Assembly (NCBI GenBank): GCA_017893485.1 | Contig: CM030360.1 | Coordinates: 12,140,597-12,204,596 of the forward strand | DNA: 64,000 nt | DNA from: Hemerocallis citrina | Lineage: Eukaryota > Streptophyta > Magnoliopsida > Asparagales > Asphodelaceae | Direction: 5' to 3' | In this document: piece by piece, positions 1 to 11,447 of the stretch | Position numbering within the stretch: the first letter of the stretch is position 1 | Layout of the letters: every line of letters starts with the position of its first letter | Position numbers and translations under genes: made by a program | Notes under the pieces: generated by a model | Databases searched by the model: none | What the model saw: the letters and a program-made list of their open reading frames with translations, nothing else | Told to the model about the DNA's origin: nothing

Positions 1-450
1 TTTTGTATGTGCATTGCACGTTTTAAATAGATGAAATTTTTTTTAATTTGTTTATTTTTGTTATAATTAATGGGAGAGTAGAAGTTGTACGTGGAACACA
101 CGGATTTGTATGTTGACAAATGACAATTCCAACTCTCCCATTTAATATTAGAGATCAGAGATTATAGTTTGAAAATTTAAAAAGTATGATAATTAATTTT
201 CTCTCATACATGTTATATATATATTTTTCTCAATCAAACCTGTGTTAGAATAAATCTATCAACCCTTACTATAACTTCCGAGTTAATTTGGTGCACTGAC
301 AAAACCTTTCACGTAAATAAACCAAAGATTATTCAATAAACCAGAATTAAAGGGAGCCATCTATCTATTGATCATTATATCATAATTAAGTAGATGAAGT
401 TGATTGAGAGTGATTTTAAGACATAATAATTACTTGATTGATTTAATTAC

Positions 451-1698
451 CAGAGCAACTGAGTCACGTGCAGCTAGGGCAACCACATCAGCGCAAGAGA
501 CGACTTGCCCACAAGCTTCGTCAATTAGAGCTCTGAGATCGTTAATGGCTTTGAAGGCAGCCGGTCTCAAAGTAAAGTTTGGTGGCGCCTGCTGCTCGCC
601 TGGCCCACTTGCTGATCCATCTAGCAACACCGACGCATCGCACCCCTGTTCATACATCAAATTAACGTGGTGGATTCCGGTGTGTTTTTCTGTTAAATCA
701 CTGATTTTGACAAATAGAGATAGATATAAACAAGTAATATATATATAATGTCTGTGATGCCCTTAGATGTTTGAGGCAATAACAGGTCTGTGATGCCCTT
801 AGATGTTTGGGTCATATAGGGCAATGGATAATTTATCAACTATCAATCTGGACCATGTGACCAAAGTTAATGAGCATTTTAGTCATTACAAATGATATCA
901 GAGTCCATACTGTTAAGATATTGGGCAGATGTGGGGATATTATTGAGTCGTCGTGTGTGAAAAAATTTGGGGGGAAGTATAATAGCTTGCCGAGTCAATG
1001 AGGTATTGGCGGGAGGCATGGGTGCCGAGTCACACTACCGCAGGCAATGTCAAATAAAAAAAAAAAGATATGAGCGGAGACACATGAAACATAGTCTAAG
1101 GTGAAAACTATGAATCTCTGAAGTTCATTAATGCTCTGACTCGATGGTTGCTCTCCCGGATTCAAGCGATGGTATAGATTATGGAGGTTGTGGTTCGAAT
1201 AATAGTCTCACTTTGGTAAATCAATTTGATAGATGGATAGATGGTTAGATTTGATTAAACCCTAGACTCCAATAGAAATTATCCATTTTAGATTATATAG
1301 GGCAATGAATAATTTATCAATTATCTATCTGGACTATGCGGATCAAAGTTAATGTGCATTTACTGATTACAATTAATTGTCTACTCTTAAGAAGAAGAAA
1401 AAAATTGCGTGTGTATATATATATGAAAATATACTTGGACGAAGCAATCATGAAAATGGAGACGGAGCAAGGCAGCAGCGAGGCCCGTGTCTCTCATGAA
1501 GGCTTGCTGAAGATGGTTTCTGACGATGAACTCCAACGGCGGGCAATCAAAGATGTGGAATGAGTAAGAGAGCCCCTTTGCAATGGGAGGTATGGGAGGA
1601 AACTGAGCCTCGGAAACATTAGTGGAAAATATTAGCAAGGAAATTGAGGAGAGTAGAAGTAGACTTAGAAGAGAAACAAAGGAAGAAGAAGCTGCCAT
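451..1698 (-). CDS. Class III (secretory) peroxidase, first two exons; 3' part lies outside the window
   Basis: Haem peroxidase of the secretory pathway that uses H2O2 to oxidise phenolics in the cell wall or vacuole. Exon 1 is 1435-1698 (88 codons) and exon 2 is 451-645 (65 codons). The intron 646-1434 has GT/AG ends in phase 0, and exon 2 ends at a GT donor (449-450). Residues 1-31 look like a signal peptide. Arg79 and His83 (LLRLHFHDCF) are the distal catalytic pair, Cys85 and Cys90 the calcium-loop bridge, Asn111 the distal Asn, Cys133 and Cys139 (VSCAD) further conserved cysteines. The proximal-His exon is not in bases 1-448, which are AT-rich intron. The start is the only Met before the signal peptide. 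No stop or frameshift is seen. The GSASGP/APPNFTLR stretch resembles the peroxidase-12-like subgroup as I remember it. Confidence in the family is very high. Confidence 0.95.
751..1361. repeat. Direct repeats inside peroxidase intron 1
   Basis: Two nested direct repeats lie in the intron. A 23-base unit (tctgtgatgcccttagatgt and three more bases) occurs at 751-773 and 787-809. A unit of about 66 bases occurs at 814-879 and, diverged, at 1295-1361. The roughly 415 bases between the long copies have no recognised element ends. This is either an old local duplication or the scar of an insertion. Confidence 0.7.
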
Positions 1699-1786
1699 AT
1701 TAATTCGTTAATTTGCTTATCTAACAAATCTTTGATTAACAACCTCCTTCTCTGTTATCTGCATTCACTTATTTTGCAACTGCTCA

Positions 1787-1794
1787 TATATATA
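1787..1794 (-). promoter_or_regulatory. TATA box of the peroxidase gene
   Basis: A TATATATA run on the minus strand, about 90 bases upstream of the peroxidase ATG at 1698. That is a normal plant distance allowing a short 5' leader. Seen directly; its function is inferred from position. Confidence 0.6.
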
Positions 1795-1915
1795 GGCACT
1801 TAACTTTTGGAAGATACATGTGTAAATATTAGAATATGTACGCTAGTTCAACGTATGCATGCTTTTGCTAATTTGACTTCGACATTATCAACTCTCAAGC
1901 TATCAGTTCTAGGAA

Positions 1916-2409
1916 GTAGGTAAGCTACTATTATAGAATGCAATTATCTTGTACTATTAATTAATCACGAAAGAGATAGCTTAGCTTAGCTGAACATTTA
2001 TATGGAGGATATGATAAGGTTTTGGTATTATACTCTTTTTTTAGATTGAGTAATAATGAGTTCATACTAGAGTTAAAAACATATAATGAGTTCATATACA
2101 AAGAAATTTCCTCTTACAAGTTCTAGAAGTAAAAGATTTATAATTTTTTTTTTTTTTGGCCAATGAATAATAAAACAGTTTCCAATAGACATGATCAATT
2201 TTTTCGAAGAAAAGGTTAGAGTATGACAACTGAAAAGATGAAAAATGTTATTTGTAGAAGCTATTTTAAGTTAACAATTCACAGATTAAATTAACCGTAT
2301 AATTAGTAATATAAAAAATATAAATATAAATGTATGGATAAAATATAAAAGAAATAAAGGAATTAATATATGTGTGGATGCATCATGCATGAAGTGCAGG
2401 CCAACAAGA
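1916..2409. repeat. Peroxidase upstream DNA, copy 1 (continuous) of a segmental duplication
   Basis: This ~494-base block recurs as 16864-16992 followed by 29887-30240. Shared landmarks are attatcttgtactattaatt, agagatagcttagcttagct, catgatca followed by ttttttcgaagaaaagg, and aattaatatatgtgtggat. Copy 1 is uninterrupted and so shows the empty site of insertion H in copy 2. Homology stops at 2409, after 'ccaacaaga'. Whether this is duplicated host promoter DNA or an old repeat is not decided by the sequence. Confidence 0.8.
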
Positions 2410-2423
2410 CGAGCCCAGTATCT

Positions 2424-2650
2424 TGAGGCTTGAGCTCGACTCGTTAAGCAATCGTGCTCAGTTTTCAAGTTCGTGCTCGTCTCAAGTCGAGTTTTGACCG
2501 AGTTCGAGCCGAGTAGCTCGCGAGCTTAGTATAACAATCAAAGCAAACCCAAGTTCGAGCTCGGCTCGTTAAGCCATTGAGCTCGATTTTCAAGTTCAAG
2601 CTCGTCTCGATCCGAGCTTTGACCGAGCTCGAGCCAAGTAGCTCACAGGT
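2424..2650. repeat. Two tandem copies of a GAGCTCG-rich repeat
   Basis: Two diverged units of about 100 bases (2424-2530 and 2551-2650), each with 'gagctcg.ctcgttaagc', 'ttttcaagttc', 'gctcgtctc' and 'gaccgagctcgagcc'. The unit lies between the duplication end (2409) and the truncated LTR of element D (2674). It resembles widespread GAGCTC-rich plant repeats, but I cannot assign a family. Confidence 0.6.
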
Positions 2651-2673
2651 AACTCGGTTCGTTTGTAGCCCTT

Positions 2674-2901
2674 TCTAGGGATAAGATATTTGACTCACAA
2701 CCTTCATGGGCCGAAGGTCTCTCCTAGTAGGCCTAATATGTCACTTTTAATGGGCTCAAAAGCGGCTCATGTCTTATTGAGGAGCCTGAAGAAGACTCGG
2801 ACCTGTTAAAGAGGTCTGTAAATTCTATTCTGCCTGTAGAGGCTTTGAGATCTGTGCTGGAATCATACGACCCTGCTTTGCTATGATTTTTACCATTATC
2901 A
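2674..2901 (-). mobile_element. Element D 3' LTR, truncated, with polypurine tract at 2902-2917
   Basis: About 228 bases align, with much divergence, to the last part of the 5' LTR at 16217-16863: both contain 'ctctcctagt', 'cacttttaatg.gctcaaaag', 'gctttgagatctgt' and end 'accattatca'. On the minus strand the LTR start (tgataatggt) is preceded by cgggagtggggtctta, a polypurine tract, which fixes orientation. The remaining ~420 bases of this LTR are missing and are replaced by the GAGCTCG repeat. Confidence 0.8.
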
Positions 2902-3577
2902 TAAGACCCCACTCCCGTGAGATAATTTTCTTGGCTTTCGGAAAGTAATTCGCCTTATTTTTGAATTCTGAAATACAATCTTACCTTTCAGTGTGCATTG
3001 GAGATACTTGGTACTGATCAGAGGCTTCCGAAGGCGGTAAATATTTTCTTGAATTTTTCTAGACTTTTTCATAATTTTTCGAATTTTTCCAAATTTGTCT
3101 GGATTTTAAAATAATTTCCCCCCCAATTGTAAAATCACATTATTGAATTATTTTAATTAATTAACCCAAATTTAAATTATTTTTTTGAAATTTTAATTAA
3201 TTTACCGAATTAAATATTTTTTGTGGATTTTTTAATTAATTTTCCAAATGGAAAATAAATTTCGGGGGGGGGGGGTGTTTAATGAATTATCAAACTTCGG
3301 TACGCTTCTTGACGCGATCTGAAGCGTCAATCAGAGGTTGGCTTGCCCGCTGATGGGGTCGATTGGCTGAGATTTGATCGCTATGACCATTGGCGATGTG
3401 GCGCGATCTGGAGCGCTCATCAACGCAGGGCTTTCTTGCTGAGTGAGATCAGGCGGCAGGGAAGCGAGCAGAAGGAGAAGTGCGACGTGGCTGCATCGCA
3501 GGCATTGATCTCATTTGGGTGCGATCATCTGGGGGATCTGACTGTTGGCGACGGTTGGAGACCCCTAGCTCAATTGA

Positions 3578-4075
3578 CGGTTTCGTCAAGCTATGGCCAT
3601 TCCTTCTCGATCGAGTTATGGCCCTTTGTCCTCGTCAAGCTACCACAAACGTCGAGCAATGTTTTTCTTTGTCTTCGAGCTATGTCATTCTTTGTGGTCG
3701 AGCTACTGTGCGTTCGGTCGAGATATTGTTGCCGTCGAGCTGTGGCCTAGAATGATTAGTTCTTTCCTTTTGGTCGTGCTATGCTTCGGTTGAGCTATGA
3801 TCTCTTAGTCGAGCTGTGCTTCACCGTCGAGCTACGAGCTCTTCGTCGAGCCATGCTTCACCGTCGAGCTATGAGCTCTTCGTCGAGCTGTGCTTCACCA
3901 TCGAGCTATGCTTCACTGTCGAGCTTCCATTCAGTCGACTCAGTGCATCTCGTGGTCGAGCTACTGTGTGTTCAGTCGAGTTATAGTTCTGGTTGAGCTA
4001 TGGCCTGCGAGTTGATTGCTCTGGTCGAGCTATGGCCTTCAAGCTGCAGTCGAGCTATGGCGGCATCGTCAAGAT
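3578..4075. repeat. Degenerate short tandem repeat built on 'gtcgagctatg'
   Basis: More than 20 irregular copies of a core gtcgagctatg / gtcgagctgtg spaced about 15-30 bases apart, in the subterminal part of element D. Open frames here only reflect the repeat (serine/leucine-rich) and are not treated as genes. Confidence 0.75.
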
Positions 4076-4327
4076 TGAGCTTCTACTGAATTTCCTTTGG
4101 TCGACGGAGCTTCGAAGCATATCAAAGTTGAGTTTGTGAGGCCAAGTTTTGGAGAAGATGGGTCTTAGCCGACTTCGAGTTCTTGCTGAAGGAGTTTGAG
4201 TCTTGCTGAGTTGGAATTGCTTGGTGTTTTTCGAAGTGAAGCTTTGGTTTGGTTTTGGAGCTAATCTTCGAAGTCTTTGCTGAGTGTGGGCTTTTGGCTG
4301 AGCCTGGAGCCTTGGTGTTTGCATACA

Positions 4328-4329
<2 letters not shown>

Positions 4330-4424
<95 letters not shown>
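4330..4424. repeat. Compound microsatellite (TG)n(TA)n(CA)n
   Basis: About 10 TG units, about 30 TA units and 7 CA units in one uninterrupted run of 95 bases. It is its own reverse complement and could extrude as a hairpin. All overlapping reading frames (repeating Tyr-Ile or Val-Cys) are repeat artefacts. Confidence 0.95.
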
Positions 4425-4425
<1 letters not shown>

Positions 4426-6037
4426 AGGTTTGCCCGTTGACACGTGCCTACGGCACGTCTTCGGAACAGTGCACCTGGTTTGATTATATAAAATAGTTTT
4501 GAAAGTCCAGCAAATTAATTGAAGTAGCATACATATTATATGAGGAAGCAGTATATCTACCTTTAAGCTTAACCATCGCCTTCTTGATCATTAACTTGAA
4601 CGTACCTAGAATGCATATAGTTTGTTAGAAACACTGCATAAAGTTTTTTGTTAACTTCAGCATCAGATTTAGATGCATGTAATGGTTATGCAAGAACATT
4701 ATCATATAGGTTTTATAGCGCTTACTGATAATTCCATAACCACTATGAGCATGTCTAAATATAATGATAACGCAAGTGCAGGTGTGAAGGTATCTACAAT
4801 ACCTATAATCTAAACATTTGTTTGTCTGAGACTCTGTTTGCAATTGAAATACCTCTTATTATTATTATTTAAACCAAAATGAAATACATGAAGTTCTCAA
4901 AACTCTAAACCAAGCTAATCATTTCTTCTATCTCCACTTTGTCTCCCCATTGCACCTTTATAAACAGAAATCAAAATAGATAAATAACAAATTTACTTTA
5001 GCTGTCTTTCTTGAGTGGAGAGTTTGCACCATTCACTGGTAAACTCCAGTCTTCCCAATCCTATATATCCAAACATATACTAAAAGTTCTTATATGTTAT
5101 GTTATCCATGTTTCTAATAACCGGCGAAGGGAACATTTCACGATAATATTTTCTCTTGTAGTAAAGAAATTAATGTTGCATATTTGCCAAGTTATTTTAG
5201 ATTACTGGTCAGCTTACCTATCCTGCTATGGATTGGAAGCCCAAATTTAGGCTACCAAATAATCCATCTCTCACTTGCGTACACCTTAAATCAAAACTAA
5301 AAAAACTCATCAAATAAATCACAAAATTAAATTTTTTTATACCCAAAATTAAAATAATCATACCTCTCTGAACTTAGATCCCATGCACACACAAATTTCG
5401 AGTTAGCAAAAAATTGAGTAATCCCTTACACAGACAAAATTAAAAATTAGAATGAGAATACAGTTAATGAGATGAAATTAGAGTCGTCGCATCGCATATA
5501 GAGGCTCTCGATTTGGTGGAGGGGAGTCGCCGATACGGAGTCACTTGATATTCGTGCTCGATTTGGTGGAGGGGAGTCATCGATATGGAATCAGTAGCGG
5601 ATCAGATATCGGGGACGAACTGTTGATTGTGGTTCGACATTAGATTTAGATTTGGATTTGCTTTGAGATTTTCATATTTTCAATTTTTTCAATTTTTTCA
5701 ATTTTTTCAATTTTTAAAAATTTTTGAAATTTAAAATTTAAAATTTAAAATTTTTAATAAAATTTAAAATTTTAATTTTATATTAATTAAAAAAAAAGAA
5801 TTTGTAAATTTTTATTAGTTTTTGATTTTTTTTGAATTATTTTTAAAGTTTTTAAAATTTTAATTTTTTAATTTTTTTAGATTTTTTAAAGTTTTTTAAA
5901 AAAAATTTAAAAAAATTTAAAATTAATTTTTGTAATACTTTTTAAATAATTTTTTAAATTTTTTTGATTTTTTGAATTATTTTTAAAGTTTTTAAAATTT
6001 TAATTTTTTTAATTCTTTGATTTTCTTAATTTTTTGA

Positions 6038-6075
<38 letters not shown>

Positions 6076-6228
6076 ATTAAATAAATAAAGGAGTTGTTTT
6101 GGGCGGAGAGATTTGAATTTGATTTTTTTTTTTGGGGGGGGGGTGGTGGATGGGTTTTGTGAGGTTAGATCAGGGCCTTTGATTTTTGGGGGATTGAAGG
6201 AGAGCCACTTGCTTTCTTTGTGTTTTAT

Positions 6229-6271
<43 letters not shown>

Positions 6272-6586
6272 ACTTCATAACCCTTGAATTATGGATGAAT
6301 AGAATCTTTTTGGTGAATCACGTCATCTCGTGTTTGTCGTCCCATTCTATTGAGTTTGATTACGAGACTCTTTGAGTTTTCGCCGACAAAATGTTTTGTT
6401 GTTCTCATGTGTTGTCGATTAAATGTCTTGTAGCTCATTCTGTAGGACCGCTCTTTCGTCGACCAAGCGGTGTTGTTCGCTTATTTTGTCGATTGAGCAT
6501 TTTGCTATTGGACGAGTGTTCCGTCAGTCTAGGAGTTGAGTGCTTTGATCGTTGGGTTTTGAGTACGTAGCTAACCTAGACGAGCT
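4425..6586. other. Non-coding AT-rich part of element D
   Basis: No gene is supported. It holds a duplicated phrase 'ctcgatttggtggagggga' (about 5508 and 5558), a poly-A/T-rich block of short 'aattttt' words (5640-6030), a (GA)n run at 6041-6071, a G8 run near 6136 and a (CA)n run at 6231-6266. The bases just after 4424 (tttgcccgttgacacgtgcc) recur, inverted and diverged, near 28040-28075. Some of this could be an unrecognised insertion within D. Confidence 0.6.
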
Positions 6587-6589
6587 GTT

Positions 6590-7230
6590 GTTAAGGCAAT
6601 TCTAATGATAGAGTTGAACGTTCAAACTTGATTTTTGTGCATAGCATGTTTGTAGAGATAACCCTAAGGTAGAGTTGGACGTAGAGCTTGTCATTTGATC
6701 CTAACAAGTTTGGAGAGACAGCTCTGAGACAGAGTTGAATGTTTGAACATATTGTTTGTGCCCAACAAATTGTAGAGACAACTTCGAGGCTGAGTTGGTC
6801 GTAGTGCTTGCCGTTTGATCTCGACAAGTTTATAGAGTCAACTTTGAGACTGAGTTGATTGTGAATTTTTTCGTTTGACCCCATCAAGTTTGGAGAGCAA
6901 ACTATGAGACAGAGTTGATGTTAGGCTAGCTATTTGATCCCAAAAAGTTTATAGAGAACTTCGTGACGGAGTTGGACGTTCGAACTTGCCTTTTACGCTT
7001 AGCAAGTTTTGTAGAGGCAACTTCGAGACGAAGTTTGAATATTGAACTTGTTGTTTGATCTCAGCAAGTTAGGAGAGAACTCTATGATAGAGTTAAACGT
7101 TGAACTTATTGTTTGCGCCTAGCAAGTTTTGGGAAGGAATTCTGAGATGGAGTTGAATGTTGAGCTTGCTATTTGTGCCCAACAAGTTTTTAGAGACAAC
7201 TCCAAGCCAGTGTTAGGAGACGAACCTATT
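6590..7230. repeat. Element D minisatellite 1, ~60-base unit
   Basis: About ten diverged tandem units of about 60 bases with the core 'agagttgaacgtt.gaacttg' and 'agcaagtttt.gagaga'. The same repeat in the opposite orientation is at 61421-61809 in element E, at the equivalent position, so it belongs to the element family and not to the site. Confidence 0.85.
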
Positions 7231-7233
7231 GAA

Positions 7234-8180
7234 TGAAGTTATGGAGTTTTTGGGAGTACTCGAGCGGAGAGCAGGGCATCGAACTCGTTGTACGGAGTTA
7301 ACAAGTTGTTAACGTAGCTTGAGCGGAGAGCAGAGTGGTGAACTCGTTGTTTGGAGCTAGTGAGTTTTGGATGGAGATCGAGCGGAGTGCAAGGTGTTGA
7401 ACTCAATTTTTGGAGCCAACGAGTTGTTGATGGAGCTCGAGCGGTGAGCAGAGCGTTGAACTCGTTGTTTGGATTCAACAAGTTGTTGATGGAGCTCAAA
7501 TAGTGAGCAGAACGTTGAACTCTTTGTTTAGAGTCAACGAGTTGTTAATGGAGCTTGAGTGGAGAACAAGGCATTGAACTCGTTCTATGAAGTCAACAAG
7601 TTGTTGATGGAGCCTAAGCAAAGATCAAGGCGTTGAACTCGTTGTCTGGAGTCAACAAGTTGTTGGCGGAGCCTAAGCGAAGTGCGAGGCATTGGACTCA
7701 TTGTTTGGAGTCAACGAGTTGTTGATGGAGCCTGAGCGAAGATCAAGGCATTGAACTTGTTGTTTGGAGTCCACAAGTTGCTGATGGAGCCTGGGTGAAC
7801 AACGAGGCGTTGAACTCATTGTTTGGAGTCAACGAGCTATTGGCGGAGCCTGAGTGAAGTTCAAGGCGTTGAACACGTTGTTTGGAGTCAATGAGTTGTT
7901 AACAGACCTCGAGCGGTGAGCAAAGTGTTGAACTAATAGCTAGCAAGGTATTGAACTCATTGTTTGGAGTCAACGAGTCTTTGATGGAGCTCGAGAGAAG
8001 AGCAAGGCGTCAAACTCGTGTTTGGAGTGAACGAGTAGCTGATGGAACCAACGAGTTGCTGATGGAGCTCGAGCAGTGAGCAGAGCGTGGAACTCATTTC
8101 TTGTGGTCAACAAATATTTTTCTGGAGGAACTCAACTGTTGTGCGGAGCACCGAACTCATTTTGTAAAGCGAATGAGTTG
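7234..8180. repeat. Element D minisatellite 2, ~60-base unit, about 15 copies
   Basis: Tandem units of 57-62 bases with the core 'gaactcgttgtttggagtca', 'acgagttgttgatggagc' and 'gagcaaggcgtt'. Units differ at many positions, so the array is old. The inverted equivalent in element E is 60556-61420. Confidence 0.9.
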
Positions 8181-9936
8181 TGGGTGTTCTGAATCTTCTT
8201 AATATTGAAGTAAAATCACAGTGTTTGTTCAGTGTTGAAGTGATTCCATTTTTCTCTTCGATGACAAGTAGTTTTGTACATCGAATGAGGTCCTCGGGAT
8301 ATTGAGCTTACTCTCCTTCGCGATACGCTACGCCTGATGGAGTTGGGACTCGTTTGTTTGTGCGGCACTTCATGCGAGAAGGAGTTAGAGCTTGCCCACC
8401 TAAGGGAGACTCGTCTTGAATTTAATCGTCAAGAGTTGAGGCGACCCTGGGAAGCTATTAACTGGTGGGAGACCTGTGAAGAGGTTGGCTTCTCTTAGGC
8501 GGAGCATCCCTCTACTGTGTAGTTGGAAGAACAACTTGCAGGACAACTCTTTGTTCACTACTTGTAAAACGATCTATGGTTTTGTACTTGTAGATACTTG
8601 TAATGACGTTGGATCTAAATGCATAGATTTGCATAGTTCTGTGATTTGATGAATTCTTTTCATATGTTTGATCCTTGTTGTGCAACTTGTCGTTGAGATT
8701 GATGAGCAATCGACCGAGTTCTTTATAGCTAAAGAAGGCCTCAAATTTGTTGTGTATAGCTAATGAACTGTCGATTGTGTGCGTAATGTTTGACAGAGTT
8801 TAAAACATATCCATCTTGTACCTAGATAGTTGTAGGAGCTACTCTGTGGGATAGTTATTTTTCAAACATACTGTATGAGTTTGGTTAGTCGTAGGAGCAA
8901 TTCTGAGGGAGAGTTATTTTTCAAACTTGCTGTATGAGTGTTTGCCTAGTTGGAGGAGCAACTCCGAGGGAGAGTTATTTTCCAAACTTGCTATATGGGT
9001 CATCCAACAAATTGTGAGAGTCACATCGAGTGGCGAGTTGAACTCCAAATATTGATTTTGCAAGTTTTATTGGAGTAACTGCAATTCACGATTTTGGACC
9101 TCTAATCCGCCTTCAAGAAATTTTGACTTGTTTCAGGAATATATTGAATGGCGAGTTGAACTCTAAATGTGCTTGGTTGCAGGTTGCTAAAGTAACTCCA
9201 AGCCATGGGTATGGATTCCAAACTTGTTAGTTTATGTATTAACGAATTGCAGGAGTAGGTCAAATGGCAAATTGAACTCTGAAATTGCTTTGTTGCAAAT
9301 TGCTAGAGTGACTCTTAGCCATGGTATGGATTCCAAACTTGTCTTATAAGGAGCTTCTAATGAGCTTTTGGTGTTGTTTCAGGAAAAAGCTTGACCTTTA
9401 ACTCAGTTTATGCATCCATAGAGTTGTACAAGAATTTTGTGAAAATTGATACTAAATTTTATTGAAAAATAAAACTAAGCGGATGCTCTAGTGGCTGGAT
9501 TTTATGCAGTGACCGGTCACTTTATTTACAAAATACTGAAAATACATAGAGGAGGTGGGCGTTAAGCGCGCTTGTTGAAGTTCATAAGGTGTTCCGTTTT
9601 ACAAGTCCCTGTTGGTATCTCCTTACCCCCGGCTCTTCAAGTTGATGAGCCGCTAGGCGAACAACTTGGTAGATCGTGCCTGAACTTGCATGTTTTAAAG
9701 TAAGGCTCCCATTGTTTTGCAGGGATAAGAAGATACCTTCAGGTTCGCCAATGTTTTTTGGCAAGACTAGTTCTTTTCATTGAATGAGCGGAGTGGCTTC
9801 GGACGTGAGATTCATGTTTGTCACTGTGTTCTGATGAGAACGAGTTTGGACCTAGTGAGAGATGATTTTGCAGGTTTGGAAGTTCTTGACAGGATTGTCT
9901 AGTGCAATAGCTTCGAACTCATTTACAAACTCGGTG
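8181..9936. other. Non-coding spacer of element D with further loose repeats
   Basis: It shares sequence with 55356-56416 and 59474-60555 of element E, for example 'gttggaagaacaacttgcag' here against its reverse-complement equivalent near 60122. At 8820-9000 are three units of about 63 bases ('gagggagagttatttt.caaac'). At 9000-9340 are loose units with 'ggagtaact' and 'ggcgagttgaactc' that resemble the 116-base repeat of element A. No reading frame is credible apart from a faint tail of the protease region (9582-9764). Confidence 0.65.
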
Positions 9937-10640
9937 TTACTGTGAGTGCTTTCTTGCGATAGTTCTATGGTGTCGAGGGGAAAACTGAGCACCCATTGTG
10001 GCGGTGTAGCATGCTCGTGCTTCCTGTTGGCTCCCTACAACTTGGCCTACACATGGTTTTGTTGGGAACTTCATCTTCATGTGGTTGGCAGAAGCAACTG
10101 CACGAAAGGCTACTAGGGCTAGACGGCCGAATATTGCGTTGTATGCGGCTAGACGTTGACTACCACAAAGTCCAGTGTTTCCATTCGAATAGCAAAAACT
10201 TTTCCTGCTATCACACCAAGTGTGATAATTCATTTTACTTGAACGGGGACACCGATGAATCCACGGAGTGTATCACTGGTTGTCTTGAGTCGGTCTCGGG
10301 AGGGCTTCAGACCATTGAAAGTGTTCATGAAAAGGATTTTTACTGAGCTGCTATTACCTACCAAGATGCGACATACCTCATGATTCACCATGCGAGGGTT
10401 TATGACCAATGCGCACAGTAAGGTGTGCAGATACCTTCTAAATCTTTATCAGAGAAAGATATTGGGACCCTGGTGCTCTTGGCAGGCGGAATATTATGTA
10501 CTGAGTTGACTTCCCTCACGTAGGCTTTGCGGGAGGAGTTCGAATCTCCCCCTATCGACCCTCCGTGGATGGAGAGGAGAATGGCCATGTGTTCCGAGTC
10601 TCGTGATTTGGAATGCCTCTCTTGATGCTTGGGAAAACTG
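9937..10640 (-). pseudogene. Element D retroviral-type aspartic protease remnant
   Basis: Two frame fragments match the protease regions of elements A and E. The N-terminal piece (about 10400-10588) has 'NSSRKAYVREVNSVHNIPP' and 'FSDKDLEG'. The C-terminal piece (9937-10233) has 'AYNAIFGRLALVAFRAV' and 'HMKMKFPTK'. The active-site stretch between them is destroyed by stops and frame changes. The enzyme would cleave the gag precursor; this copy cannot. Confidence 0.8.
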
Positions 10641-10699
10641 ATTTGGAATGCCTCTTTTGTGCAGGAGGGGTTTCGGCATTGTTGTTTTGTTGGACAAAC

Positions 10700-11447
10700 T
10701 GAGAGAGATAGTCTTGGCGAATTAGGCCTTCAAGTTCTTCTTTGAGGGATCAAAAGTTGTCAGTAGTGTGTCCATGATCACTGTGAAATGCACACAACTT
10801 ATTTTTGTCTCTTTTCTTGTTAGCTATGGACATCTTGGGCGGATGGCGGATCATTTTTTCATTCTATCTCAGCTTGATACGCTTTCGTTGAGAGGAGTGA
10901 ACTTATCGAAGCGTGATGTTGGAGGTGGACGGTGCAGACCTGCGCTGTCTTTCTAAAATATCCTAGGTCCTTCCTTGCTTGTATTCTTCCTTTTGTCCCC
11001 GAAAGATGAATTCTTCTTCCCTTGAGGATAAACAGCTTCCTCGACTATGATATATTTGTCGCTCATTTCTAGAAGTTTAGTAAAATCTTTGGGTGGCTTC
11101 TTCACGAGGGGGGCTTTCAGGTCTTTGTGTGTGATGTTGTGGCGGAATGCAGAAGCCGCCAGTGACGAGTTTACAGAGGAGATAGACCTTGCTTAGGCTG
11201 TGAAGCCCTTGATAAAGTCTTTTAGAAGTTATCTGTCTCTTTGCTTCAATTCCAACAGGGAAGCACTTATTTTTTCAGCCTTGCAGCTAGTAACGAAGTG
11301 TGCTTTGAAAAATTCCTCAAGTTGGTTGAAGGAGAATGTTGACTCTGGAGACAGGCAAGAGTACCATTCCTTTACTGATCCTTTCAACGTTGCAGGGAAT
11401 GTTCGGCACATGAGCATATCGGTGGCGTTGTAAACCATCATCAGATT
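10700..11447 (-). pseudogene. Element D gag, C-terminal part with degraded zinc knuckle
   Basis: Continuation of the D gag after insertion C1. The Retrotrans_gag core is visible at 11447-11229 (LMMVYNATDMLMCRTFPATL, EFFKAHFVTSCKAEK), followed by a region with stops (KKPPKDFTKLLEMSDKYI). The zinc knuckle near 10740-10810 reads CAFHSDHGHTTDNF, so the last Cys of the CX2HX4HX4C motif is changed to Phe. It aligns residue by residue with the gag of element E. Confidence 0.85.

Noticed and set aside
1..448. Exon 3 of the peroxidase
   Set aside because: No acceptor followed by the expected GGP..VPLGRRD-type frame is present; the stretch is AT-rich intron.
404..748. 114-codon plus-strand frame over peroxidase exon 2
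   Set aside because: It is the antisense shadow of exon 2, whose minus-strand product has all family motifs and exact splice sites.
4411..4428. Helitron 3' end (hairpin plus CTAG) after the microsatellite
   Set aside because: The hairpin is the microsatellite itself and no TC 5' end or A/T insertion context could be matched.
4055..4530. Several overlapping frames rich in Tyr-Ile, His-Thr or Val-Cys
   Set aside because: They only translate the (TG)n(TA)n(CA)n microsatellite; the same occurs at 17329-17370 and 26371-26425.
6590..8180. CRISPR-like regular repeats
   Set aside because: The units are contiguous tandem repeats without unique spacers, in a plant retrotransposon.
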